Assembly (NCBI GenBank): GCA_900317845.1
Contig: ONII01000005.1
Span: forward strand, 124,001 to 188,000
DNA: 64,000 nt
Direction: 5' to 3'
Origin: an uncultured Bacteroidales bacterium
Lineage (GTDB): Bacteria; Bacteroidota; Bacteroidia; Bacteroidales; UBA932
Shown here: in pieces, positions 29,432 to 37,983 of the stretch
How positions within the stretch are numbered: position 1 is the stretch's first letter
Layout: the number at the start of each line of letters is the position of its first letter
The notes under the pieces: generated by a model
What the model saw: the letters and a program-made list of their open reading frames with translations, nothing else
Databases searched by the model: none
What the model was told of the DNA's origin: nothing
Made by a program: the position numbers and the translations under genes

Positions 29432-29999
29432 GGTCCGATTGGCGCATTTGCCTGCTGATGTCCAAAAGAAGAACAATCTGCTCTCTGACATTGGTGGCAA
29501 ACGCGTCGCTGTTTTCCAGGATGTAGGTCTTCAGTTCGGCGATGTCCTTACACTGTAAATGGTGTATCACCATGAAATGCAGTCCATCCCCTTCGCGGTT
29601 ATGACCGGCGCCGTCGAAAAAAGTGATTTTGCCATCTATCACATCCTGATTGAAGCGCTCCCACAGATGGAATATCCGGTTAAGTGCGTTGGACTTAACG
29701 TTGTCGTAATGGCAATAGCATACCAGCTCATCCGGATGTTCTTCCAGATATTGGGTAAGAACAGCCACAACCATGCGCCCCACCTCTTTGTCGGGCGCAC
29801 CGCCACGCTTCCCTTCGGCAAGATTGAGCATGAAGTAAAGCACGCGATGACCACCCATCTGTGCTACCTCAATAAAATGAAGTACATAAAGACGACCCGC
29901 GGCATTGTAAAACGCCACCGCTGAATCGCCTCTTTTCCTTAACACCAGTTTTGACAGGGTGTTTATTTTCGCTATTCCTTCTTCAGAAACAGTATTCAA
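29418..29999 (-). CDS. Unknown protein in peptide cassette (DUF6169-like?)
   Basis: This 193-residue soluble protein has no certain family. It resembles, from memory, the Bacteroidota DUF6169 group in the segment ELVCYCHYDNVKSNALNRIF followed by a Trp-Glu-Arg-Phe helix. There is no signal peptide or membrane span. The only in-frame start near the upstream gene is TTG at 29997-29999, preceded by a purine-rich AGAAGTAAAG; the next Met is about 48 codons in. It starts 9 nt after the precursor peptide stop and overlaps the DUF218-DUF1460 gene. It may be a chaperone or immunity factor for the peptide; this is a guess from position. Confidence 0.65.
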   Translation of the reverse strand: MNTVSEEGIAKINTLSKLVLRKRGDSAVAFYNAAGRLYVLHFIEVAQMGGHRVLYFMLNLAEGKRGGAPDKEVGRMVVAVLTQYLEEHPDELVCYCHYDNVKSNALNRIFHLWERFNQDVIDGKITFFDGAGHNREGDGLHFMVIHHLQCKDIAELKTYILENSDAFATNVREQIVLLLDISRQMRQSDHAVC

Positions 30000-30008
30000 T
30001 CTTTACTT

Positions 30009-30149
30009 CTAATTAGAAGTCGCGCAAATACTCCTATCCCTATCATCAAGGGTTTTAAATACATAATCGTCAAGGGTCAGCGCCTGAGCAGTAATGATAC
30101 TTTCAGGAGATTTCCTGATCTCAAACAGATTGTCATTGTTGTTAGTCAT
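30009..30149 (-). CDS. Candidate RiPP precursor peptide (46 aa)
   Basis: ATG at 30149, TAG at 30011-30009. The peptide begins MTNNNDNLFEIRKSPESIIT and continues AQALTLDDYVFKTLDDRDRS, ending ICATSN. There is no signal peptide or membrane span. The acidic/hydrophobic middle (LTLDDYVFKTLDD) looks like a leader recognition segment, and the short tail with a single Cys (C42), Thr and Ser could be the modified core. It is the first gene of an operon ending in a radical SAM/SPASM enzyme, 9 nt before the next start. The coding strand is AT-rich compared with the flanks. I cannot assign it to a known precursor family. Confidence 0.7.
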   Translation of the reverse strand: MTNNNDNLFEIRKSPESIITAQALTLDDYVFKTLDDRDRSICATSN

Positions 30150-30261
30150 AGTCTACAAATTTTTAGTTATAAAACAATTTCAAAAACTTGTGCTTTATTT
30201 TCCTTAACGGCAATTTTACGAATAATATTTTTACTTTCCAAATGTTTAACTCAAATCTTTG

Positions 30262-30269
30262 CAAATGTA
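30262..30269 (-). promoter_or_regulatory. -7 box of the peptide operon
   Basis: Minus-strand TACATTTG matches TAnnTTTG and lies in repeat copy 2, about 112 nt before the precursor ATG. The -33 position lacks a clear TTTG, so other factors may help. No other -7 match lies closer to the ATG. Confidence 0.5.
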
Positions 30270-30271
30270 AC

Positions 30272-30291
30272 AAAAAACGGGAATCGCCCGT
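30272..30291 (-). terminator. Intrinsic terminator after the amylase gene
   Basis: Minus-strand ACGGG-CGATT-CCCGT followed by six T, in repeat copy 2. It should end the sus-type operon transcript just before the peptide operon promoter. Confidence 0.65.
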
Positions 30292-30398
30292 GACTGGTAA
30301 ATTATTAATACACAGGTGGTTACATACTAATCCTCGTTCAAAATTTGAACGAGGATTATCTAATAACAAACTGATTCACAGCTAATTAGCTTCCACCC

Positions 30399-32654
30399 TT
30401 ACAGCTGAAACACCACGGAGGAGTTGGCGCCCAGTTTGAGCACGTTGCCATTGGCGGCGGCGGTGCCCAGGACAGCCACGGGGTGGGACAGGTCGTCGGA
30501 CACGGTGACCTGTTTCTCGGACGAGGCCACGTTGTGGACGACAAGGAGCTTCTCAGAGCCCGCGGTCATGTACCATGCAGCGATGGAAGTGCCGGACAGG
30601 TTGGCACTGGTCATGGTGCCGGTAGCCAGGGCCTCATAGGTGTTGCGCAGGCGGCTCCAGGTTTGGTACACCTGCAGGATGGAACCTTCCGTAGCAGACT
30701 GGGCTTCCACGGAAATATCGGCCTTGAGCATGCCTGTATCCACTTTATTCTCTACGCCCTTCTTGGCGCACTGCTTGCCTGCTTTGTCCCAGAGGATAGG
30801 GGTACGGACATATTCGTCGCCGCTGCCCTTGGTGCCATAGTAACCCAGTTCTTCACCCTGGTACACGAAGGGTTTGCCGCCACCGGAAAGGAGGATGGCG
30901 CCGGCCTGTTTCATGCGGTCCAGGTTCTTGCCCACATTGGAGGCAAAGCGGTCCTGGTCGTGGTTGGACAGGAAGAAGGAAGTGATGGCATCGGCACGTA
31001 CACCCGTGTGGTCGCTCACGTATTTGGCCGCCTGGGCAGCAAAACCGGTCGCATTCTGGTTATTGAGCATATCACGCACCTTGTAGCCATAGTCGAACTC
31101 GAAGCAGGAGGTAACGCCCTTGTAATAATTCTTTTCCGTGTCGTGACCGTCCCAAGCTTCGGCCACCATAAAGATGTCCTGCGTCTGGCCAAGGGACTTG
31201 CCGGCCGCCTTGTAGGTATCGTTACAGCGCTGGTACCACTTGTTCAGGAGGGTCTGGTTGGAAGTGTTGTTATAGGAACTGATACCGCCGCAGATGTGCT
31301 TTACGGCATCCAGACGCAGGCCGTCAATGCCCATATTGATCCATTTGTCGGCCGATGCCGCCAGGTCCTGGAAGCAGGCGTTGTTCTCCGCCACAGAGAC
31401 ATCGCCATAGTTCAGGTCCGGCATCCAGTCGCTGAAGCAGCCCATGTAGAACAGGGTTTCGGTGGTGACGTCCGTCAGTTCAATCTTATAGCGCCCATTG
31501 CCGGTGAACCACATGTCGGAGCCGTCACCCACCAGTTCTACAGGTGTGCCTTCAGTAATGGTGCCGCCGCTTTTGGCGCCAAACTTGGAGCCGGCGTCCC
31601 AGTTGTTGTACTTGCGAACCAGTATTCCCCACTTGCCGCTGATATCCATTACCAGGTAGTAGGTGCCGTCGCCCTTATCGACAAACTTCACCACTTTTCC
31701 TTCCCCGCCATCCTGCCAGGCCCAGAGGTTCCAGGTAGCGTTGCCATTAGTCACGGCCTCGGTGGTTTTGGTAACGGTGAGCTTGGGAGAGCCGCTGGTC
31801 ACCTGCTTCCATTCGCCGGAGTTATACGCAGTGCCCTTCAGCATGGGGAAATTCTTATAGTCTGCCGACGGGTTGGCGCTAAAGAAGTAATAGTCCCGAT
31901 ACTTGCTGGAAGGATCGGCCACGGCCTCTTTGAACCAGGGGTTGTTCTTGCCGCTGTGGTTGAGCACATAGTCCATGTAGATGGCGATGCCCTTGGCATG
32001 AGCGGCTTCCAGCAGTTCCTGGAAGTCCTGCTCCGCTTTGGCCGTTGTCTTCTCCCCTACCGCATACAGCGGATTCAGGGAATAGTAGTCGTTCACGTCG
32101 TAGGCGTGATAAGAGCTGGTGGGATGCGCCGGGCTCAGCCACAGGGCCGTGACCCCCAGGCCGTCCAGGTAGTCCAGCTTGCTTTGAATACCCTTGAAGT
32201 CACCAATGCCGTCGCCGTCGGAGTCTGCAAAGCTGTAGATGAGCAGCTGGTAGGCAGTGTTGGACCGTTTGGTACCGTCAAAGGAGGCCGGTGCAGGCAC
32301 CAGGGCCACCCAGTTGGAGCCCGACTGCGTCACACTCACCGGTGTCTTGAAGTTGCCGGAGGCAAAGTTCACGGTTCCCGTGCGGGCTTCTCCCTCGTTA
32401 GGCGCCACGGACACGCTCACTGAGCCATTTCCGCTGCCGGAGGTGGTGTTCAGCTTAATCCAGTCCGCGGACGCAGTGGCCGTCCAACTTCCGGAGGCTT
32501 TCACCTGCAGGAACTTAGTTGCCGTATCGGACTCCGTAAAGGACAGTGAAGTGGGCGTCACCGTAATCTCCGACGTGGGTTCAACGGGCGTTTCCTTGTT
32601 GCCGCAAGCCACCAGGGCAACGGCAGCGGCCAGTATCCAAAGGTATTTTTTCAT
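30399..32654 (-). CDS. GH13 alpha-amylase lipoprotein (SusG-like)
   Basis: This 751-residue surface lipoprotein should cut starch or related alpha-glucans. A signal peptide with lipobox (AAAVALVAC, Cys17) is followed by a BACON-type beta domain (about residues 30-112) and a GH13 barrel from about residue 135. Catalytic residues are visible in GLRLDAVKH (nucleophile Asp), MVAEAWDG (acid/base Glu) and FLSNHDQDRF (Asp). A beta-rich block of about 140 residues (including NATWNLWAWQDGGEG) interrupts the barrel, resembling a CBM41/CBM58-like starch-binding insertion. It is last in the sus-type operon, 62 nt after the SusE/F-like gene. Confidence 0.93.
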   Translation of the reverse strand: MKKYLWILAAAVALVACGNKETPVEPTSEITVTPTSLSFTESDTATKFLQVKASGSWTATASADWIKLNTTSGSGNGSVSVSVAPNEGEARTGTVNFASGNFKTPVSVTQSGSNWVALVPAPASFDGTKRSNTAYQLLIYSFADSDGDGIGDFKGIQSKLDYLDGLGVTALWLSPAHPTSSYHAYDVNDYYSLNPLYAVGEKTTAKAEQDFQELLEAAHAKGIAIYMDYVLNHSGKNNPWFKEAVADPSSKYRDYYFFSANPSADYKNFPMLKGTAYNSGEWKQVTSGSPKLTVTKTTEAVTNGNATWNLWAWQDGGEGKVVKFVDKGDGTYYLVMDISGKWGILVRKYNNWDAGSKFGAKSGGTITEGTPVELVGDGSDMWFTGNGRYKIELTDVTTETLFYMGCFSDWMPDLNYGDVSVAENNACFQDLAASADKWINMGIDGLRLDAVKHICGGISSYNNTSNQTLLNKWYQRCNDTYKAAGKSLGQTQDIFMVAEAWDGHDTEKNYYKGVTSCFEFDYGYKVRDMLNNQNATGFAAQAAKYVSDHTGVRADAITSFFLSNHDQDRFASNVGKNLDRMKQAGAILLSGGGKPFVYQGEELGYYGTKGSGDEYVRTPILWDKAGKQCAKKGVENKVDTGMLKADISVEAQSATEGSILQVYQTWSRLRNTYEALATGTMTSANLSGTSIAAWYMTAGSEKLLVVHNVASSEKQVTVSDDLSHPVAVLGTAAANGNVLKLGANSSVVFQL

Positions 32655-32716
32655 AAAGTTCGATAGTTATATTTGGCAGACGGGCGTCCGGTCAGGGGCG
32701 CCCGCCTGAAAAAAGA

Positions 32717-35700
32717 TTAGTTGGCAGGGGTCAGCGTGACCGTGGCCTTGTTCAGGTCTACAACCGCTTTGTAAGTACCCGCATCAGCGACCTCGATGTC
32801 GCCGCCATAGGCAGACAGCTTATCCAGCGCACCACCCAGGGCGTAGGCCCAGTCGCCGTTGAAGCGCACCTTGAATTTGGCGCCGGCTTCCAGGGTCACA
32901 TCACCGGAGTAGGTAAGGTCGGTAGAATTGAACGCAAGCTCCACATCGTCCGACCAGCTGTTGAAGGAGCCAATCAGGCCTACCTTGGTAATAGCCAGGG
33001 CCGTTGCCACAGGAGACTCTGCAGCGAGGTCCACCGTCCAGAAGTAGGTACCGTCGGCAATGGTCATGTTGTCACCGCCACCGATATTCAGGGCATAGGT
33101 TAGATCCGTTGCCACGCCACCAATCCAGGTGCCGTCATGCACGAACTTGAAGGAACCACCGTTCATGACCAGAGCGCCCTTGAAGACACCGTCTTTACCC
33201 TGCAGTTTGGGGTCGTTGTCCACACTCCAACCGCAACCGGAATAGTCACCGGCCACCGTGATTTCACTCTTGAAAGTGGGGGCGTCGCCTTCACCTTCGA
33301 TAGCACCGGTGCCGGCGTTGAAGTCCAGCTTCACCACCTGATTGGCCAGTGCAGGAACGCCGGGCAGTTCATCCATCAGACGAGGAACAATCTTGCCCTC
33401 GATGACGTTGAATTCGCGGGTCCACCAGCCGGAGGTAGCAATGCTGGAAGCCACATACATGCGGATGTTGGCAGCCTTGGCGACCGTAGCCTTCAAGACT
33501 TTGCCATCGGCCACAAAGCGGGCGTCTTCCATTTCTTCATCCCAACCGCCGAAAGCGTCACCGATACCGTAAACACGGGCGGGTTCAACATGCACCTTTC
33601 CGGCCTTGAAGTCGATGTGTACCAGATAGAAGCCGCTTTCCGTAACGGTGCAGTTGCCACCAGCCTCGGTGAAGCCGTCGTTGATGTCAAGGCCCCAGAA
33701 GTCACCACTCCAGGCTTTTGTTGCGCAGAACTTGAAGCCCTCACCGGCCGTGAAGTAACGGACTGTGTAGAACTGGCCTTCTGCGTCTGCGCCCCACTCG
33801 GGATTGTGCAGGACCGGAGTCATTTCCACAATGCCGTCGGAGGCCCAATCCCAGCCGCCGAATTCCGCACCGATCATGTACAGATGATCGGGGAACTCTT
33901 TGTACTCCTCAATGAGGATGGTCTGGGCAGCATAGTCGAAGGTAATGTTGTAGTTACCGGCCACACCAATCTGGATGTTCTTCTCACCCGCGGCGAAGGC
34001 TTCACCCAGGACGGGCTTGTAAACGCCGTAAGGATTGGAAGGATCGATGGTGCTGGTGGAGTTCTCCTCGGGACCGCCTACGCTGGTATTCCAGTCGTGG
34101 TCGGCGCGAATCTTGAACTCGTCATCGGCCGTGATTGCCACATTCTTCACTTCCCACTTGTCACCGCTGGTGTTGGTCATATCCACATCGGCGTCCCAGG
34201 AAGTTCCGCCAATGGTTCCGATGAGGGACCACATGGTGGGCTTTGCCGGCGGCGGAGGTACGTCTCCGCTTCCTTCGGTAAAGTAAGCGACGCCATACGT
34301 AGGATAGAGGTATACGGTGTATACACCCAGTTCTACGGACATATCGCCACCCTTCACGGTCATGACGAAGGGCTCGTTCATCGCCCAGGTACCACCACCC
34401 AGGTCATAGTCGCCCCATTCATCGTTACCACGGAACTTGAATTTGTCGGCCTGCAGAGGAATATTCATGACTGCCCAGACTTCGGGCTCGTCCTGGATCT
34501 TCTGCAGATCGGTATCGGTATTCCAACCACCGGTCTGTGCAGGGCCGATGATGCCCCAGGTATCGGCACCGGCCATTTCCGGCAGCTCGGTGAACTGGGT
34601 GAGATCAATCTCGGGAAGCTCGAAATCCACTTTGGTAATGACAACTTGCTTCGTCTCCAGGGTGAACTGGACACGGTAGTTACCGGCAGGCAGCGTGATG
34701 TCTTTACCGGGCTGGACTACCGTAAAGGCAGCTCCCATCTCAGGCGTGAAGCCGTCGGCCTCGGCACCATAGGTGTCTGCATCGGCCCAGGAGTAGTTGT
34801 GGCGGATCTTGAAGCCACCGTCGATGTAAACCACTTCACTGGTGAAAACACCCGCGTCTTCTGCCAGATCAAAGTCGGTGTCCCAGTTGGTACCGTTGAT
34901 CTTACCAATGAGGGAATACACGTCACTTACCTCGGAAATGGTGATGGTGGGATTCTCCGCATCGCTCAAATCCAGGACAATCTGATAGAAGCCTGCAGCG
35001 GCAATCTTGATGTTGTCGCCACCAGCAACGGCTGCGAAGGGCTCGCCCAGAGCCTTCATCACGCCACCGTAGTTTTCGTCCCAGCTTCCGTTCTTGCGCC
35101 ACTTGAAATCACATGAACTTTCGGCGGTAACAAATACGGACCACACGCCATCCTGTTCGGTGGCATTGATATCGTGATCCCAGTCTCCATTGAGGCCGAT
35201 GATACCCCAAACCACTTCTTCAACGGGTTCCGCAGGAACGGCAGCAAGATAACTCACCTTGGCACCTGCCGATTCGGAAATCATGGCCGTACCGGCCTCA
35301 GGATTTATCAGAAGGTCAAACTCGCCTTCCTCACCCACCTTGATGTTCGAGCCATCCTGTGTCACAGGGAATTCATTGCCCAGGCCACCGAATTCGCCAC
35401 CGAGGTTCACGGTCCAATCCTTGTCTTTACGGAACTTGAATTCGTCAGCCTTGTCCAGGGAAACGCCCAGAGCCAGGTGGCTGGTACCGTCAGAGATCAT
35501 GGCGATATCGTCGTTCCATTCAATGTGGTAGTTCTTCAGATTGCCAATAACCGACCAGTCGCTGGACTCGGTGAAGGCAGGGTACGGGTCAAATGCATCG
35601 AGGACCCAGGCCTTCTTGGTCTCTTCATTGAAGAAGATATCAAAGATACCATCCTCACCAACCTTGATGTTGGCACCGCCCTCTGTAATTTCAAACTCGG

Positions 35701-36406
35701 AATCCAGTCCGCCAAATTCGCCGCCCAGGTTTACGTCCCAGGCCATGTCCTGACGGAACTTGAATTCATCGTTCTTGCCCAGGGTTACGTGAGGAGCCAC
35801 AAAGTTATGGTTTCCGTCGGTCCACATGACCAGATCCTTGTTCCAATCCATTTCATAGGCGGCGATGCTGCCTATGACGGTCCAGTTACTCAGTTCCGTA
35901 TACTCCTTGTAAGGGCTTTCCTGAGGCAGGGACACCAGGACATCTTCCAGGTTCACGCGCTGTTCCGATTCAATGTAACCGTTGCGGCCATTGTCACGGG
36001 CCTGCTCCTGCAAAGACGCACGCAAAGAGAGCTCTACTGCGCCCACGACGTCGCCATCCACATACCCCAAGGCAGCAAGACCACGGCTCAGGTTGCGGCT
36101 GGTTACGGTGATAACATCGCCGTCGACGGAGGAAGTGAGCACACGGGAAGCGGTTTTGTCATCGGCCTTCAGAAGCACCAGGGAATGGTTCACCGGCATC
36201 TTATTATTGAAAGACTGGCCCATGGAACCAGGTGTGAAGTTCACGATGACGTCACCATCCTCGTTCACAAAGAACGAGTTGATAATGGGAGCAATGGCCT
36301 CGCTTTCGTTGTAAACGGCCCTTTCCTCCCGGACGCAGGACACGGCGGTAATACCCGCCACAAGTGCAATTAGATATAATGCAATTCTCTTCATAAGGCG
36401 ATTCAT
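32717..36406 (-). CDS. Giant SusE/SusF-like starch-binding lipoprotein
   Basis: This 1229-residue surface lipoprotein has the lipobox Cys at residue 24 (GITAVSC). A SusE-type N-terminal domain (about residues 35-165) is followed by some nine or ten related beta-sandwich modules of about 95 residues. Each opens with a W/Y-x-x-IG motif (NWTVIGS, DWSVIGN, VWGIIGL, VYSLIGK, TWGIIGP, MWSLIGT, LYMIGAE, VYGIGDA, KVGLIGS). Known SusE and SusF have about 390-490 residues and two or three binding modules, so this is a large expansion. The start could also be the Met at 36394. It begins 3 nt after the SusD stop. Confidence 0.88.
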   Translation of the reverse strand: MNRLMKRIALYLIALVAGITAVSCVREERAVYNESEAIAPIINSFFVNEDGDVIVNFTPGSMGQSFNNKMPVNHSLVLLKADDKTASRVLTSSVDGDVITVTSRNLSRGLAALGYVDGDVVGAVELSLRASLQEQARDNGRNGYIESEQRVNLEDVLVSLPQESPYKEYTELSNWTVIGSIAAYEMDWNKDLVMWTDGNHNFVAPHVTLGKNDEFKFRQDMAWDVNLGGEFGGLDSEFEITEGGANIKVGEDGIFDIFFNEETKKAWVLDAFDPYPAFTESSDWSVIGNLKNYHIEWNDDIAMISDGTSHLALGVSLDKADEFKFRKDKDWTVNLGGEFGGLGNEFPVTQDGSNIKVGEEGEFDLLINPEAGTAMISESAGAKVSYLAAVPAEPVEEVVWGIIGLNGDWDHDINATEQDGVWSVFVTAESSCDFKWRKNGSWDENYGGVMKALGEPFAAVAGGDNIKIAAAGFYQIVLDLSDAENPTITISEVSDVYSLIGKINGTNWDTDFDLAEDAGVFTSEVVYIDGGFKIRHNYSWADADTYGAEADGFTPEMGAAFTVVQPGKDITLPAGNYRVQFTLETKQVVITKVDFELPEIDLTQFTELPEMAGADTWGIIGPAQTGGWNTDTDLQKIQDEPEVWAVMNIPLQADKFKFRGNDEWGDYDLGGGTWAMNEPFVMTVKGGDMSVELGVYTVYLYPTYGVAYFTEGSGDVPPPPAKPTMWSLIGTIGGTSWDADVDMTNTSGDKWEVKNVAITADDEFKIRADHDWNTSVGGPEENSTSTIDPSNPYGVYKPVLGEAFAAGEKNIQIGVAGNYNITFDYAAQTILIEEYKEFPDHLYMIGAEFGGWDWASDGIVEMTPVLHNPEWGADAEGQFYTVRYFTAGEGFKFCATKAWSGDFWGLDINDGFTEAGGNCTVTESGFYLVHIDFKAGKVHVEPARVYGIGDAFGGWDEEMEDARFVADGKVLKATVAKAANIRMYVASSIATSGWWTREFNVIEGKIVPRLMDELPGVPALANQVVKLDFNAGTGAIEGEGDAPTFKSEITVAGDYSGCGWSVDNDPKLQGKDGVFKGALVMNGGSFKFVHDGTWIGGVATDLTYALNIGGGDNMTIADGTYFWTVDLAAESPVATALAITKVGLIGSFNSWSDDVELAFNSTDLTYSGDVTLEAGAKFKVRFNGDWAYALGGALDKLSAYGGDIEVADAGTYKAVVDLNKATVTLTPAN

Positions 36407-36409
36407 CTA

Positions 36410-37969
36410 TTATTTATAGCCTTCGTTCTGCTCCAGTTTGGAGTTGGCCAGACGGTCGCTGTCGGGGATAGGGAAGAGAACACGGTGGCTCTCAGCGTCC
36501 TTGCCCTCCTGCACATTGCCCTTCCACTGCCAATTGTAACCGGAAATAAACTTACCGAAACGGATAAGGTCGTTACGACGCCAGCACTCCTGATAGAGTT
36601 CGCGGGCGCGTTCGTCCAGAATGAGATCGGCGGTCAGGTCGCTCGCTTTAACAGCGTCCAGACCGGCACGCTGACGGACCTGGTTGAAAGCGCTCAGGCC
36701 GTCGATGCTGGCACCATGCAGCTGGCATTCAGCAGCCATCAGCAGCACGTCGGCATAACGCATCAGCGGGAAATCGGTATCTACGAAACCTTTTTCCTTG
36801 CCATAGCCGCCGTCTCTGGTACGGTTGAGGAACTTCATGAAAGCGTAGCCGTTGGTGAATTCACCGATATCGTCAATGCTTTCCTGCTGGGTAGCGGTGT
36901 AGAAGAGTTTGCGGGCATCGCTGTTGCTGAATTTCTTGTAGAATTCAGGCGTCATGCGCAAACCACCCCAACCGGAGGAGATACCCATGTCATCAGGGTT
37001 CATCTCACCACCGGTGGAAGCAAAGATGATGTAGTTGGTAACACCGTAGCTGGTGGTGTTCACACCATCCTGCTGAATGGCGAAGATAATCTCATCCGTG
37101 CACAGGTCGTTATCGGCCAGGAAGAGTTCCTGATAGGCGGAATAAACACCTCCTTTGGATTCGGTGTGAAGGCTATAGCCGTCGTCCATGAGGTCCTTGA
37201 GCACGTCGGCGCACTTTTCCCACTGGGCCGTGCCGGTGTAAACCTCCGCATTGAGGTACAGCTTAGCCAGCAGGAACTTGGCAGCGCCCATGCTAACGTG
37301 GCCATTAACAACGGCATCCTTGCCGGGCAGGTTGTTGCCCTCGATGATATCAACGAGTTCTTCCTCCAGCCAGTCATACAGTTCCTTGCGGGGCTTCTGT
37401 GCAGGGACTTCACCCACCACACTGGTTTCCAGGGAGAAAGGAACATTGCCGAAGCAGTCGATGGCATGATAGTAAGCAAGGGCACGCAGTACGCGGGCTT
37501 CGTCCGTATAACGCTTCAGCACAGCCGGATCGGAGTTCAGGCGCTTGATTTCACGGAGGAATTCATTGGCCACGGATACCTGCATGAGGATGCGGGAATA
37601 GAACGCATAGATGAAGGTGTCGTCCGTGGTCCAGTTCATATAATGGAAGTTCTTGATGGTCTGGTCGTTCCAGCCGCAGACGCTTTCATCGGTAGTAAGT
37701 TCCTGATGATGGTACAGACCGCGGATGTACTGGGAGGCGCCGCCGTCCAGACCGGAAATGGAAGCATCGCCATTGGCTCCGTAATAACCGGAAGTGGCAA
37801 AGCCCAGATACACGCCGGAAATATAGGCATCAAGGGCTGCATCATTGACGAGCACCTTGTCCACAGTATTGGCGTTGGGGTCGATCGGCGTTACATTCAG
37901 ATCACCCACGCAGGCAGTGAGGGCTGCGGCTGCAGCCAGCATGCCGAATATGTTTTTGATGGTTTTCAT
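36410..37969 (-). CDS. susD: SusD-like glycan-binding lipoprotein
   Basis: This 519-residue outer membrane lipoprotein forms the lid of the SusC channel. Lipobox AALTAC gives Cys20. The TPR-type helical body and the C-terminal RagB/SusD region (ERARELYQECWRRNDLIRFGKF, ending RVLFPIPDSDRLANSKLEQNEGY) are typical. It lies 14 nt after susC and 3 nt before the SusE/F-like gene, so the trio is one transcript. Confidence 0.95.
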   Translation of the reverse strand: MKTIKNIFGMLAAAAALTACVGDLNVTPIDPNANTVDKVLVNDAALDAYISGVYLGFATSGYYGANGDASISGLDGGASQYIRGLYHHQELTTDESVCGWNDQTIKNFHYMNWTTDDTFIYAFYSRILMQVSVANEFLREIKRLNSDPAVLKRYTDEARVLRALAYYHAIDCFGNVPFSLETSVVGEVPAQKPRKELYDWLEEELVDIIEGNNLPGKDAVVNGHVSMGAAKFLLAKLYLNAEVYTGTAQWEKCADVLKDLMDDGYSLHTESKGGVYSAYQELFLADNDLCTDEIIFAIQQDGVNTTSYGVTNYIIFASTGGEMNPDDMGISSGWGGLRMTPEFYKKFSNSDARKLFYTATQQESIDDIGEFTNGYAFMKFLNRTRDGGYGKEKGFVDTDFPLMRYADVLLMAAECQLHGASIDGLSAFNQVRQRAGLDAVKASDLTADLILDERARELYQECWRRNDLIRFGKFISGYNWQWKGNVQEGKDAESHRVLFPIPDSDRLANSKLEQNEGYK

Positions 37970-37983
37970 TGTTGCAAGCCGGA

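Larger units (their letters stand above)
30258..30403 (-). repeat. Direct repeat copy 2 flanking the peptide cassette
   Basis: This 146 bp matches 24622-24769 almost base for base in the same orientation. It begins inside the stop codon region of the GH13 gene (stop 30399-30401). It contains the 31 bp palindrome at 30328-30358, the terminator at 30272-30291 and a -7 box at 30262-30269. The two copies bracket the complete peptide operon and nothing else. Confidence 0.9.

Noticed and set aside
29432-29500. Upstream start (29500) for the DUF218-DUF1460 gene
   Set aside because: The extra 23 residues lie inside the preceding coding gene and are not DUF218-like; ATG 29431 gives stop/start coupling.
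24770-30257. Peptide cassette as a classical insertion sequence or composite transposon
   Set aside because: No transposase or integrase lies between or inside the repeats, and the repeats themselves encode nothing.
24694-30358. Palindromic repeats at 16.6, 24.7 and 30.3 kb as a CRISPR array
   Set aside because: Copies are kilobases apart, not spaced by short unique spacers, and no cas gene is present.
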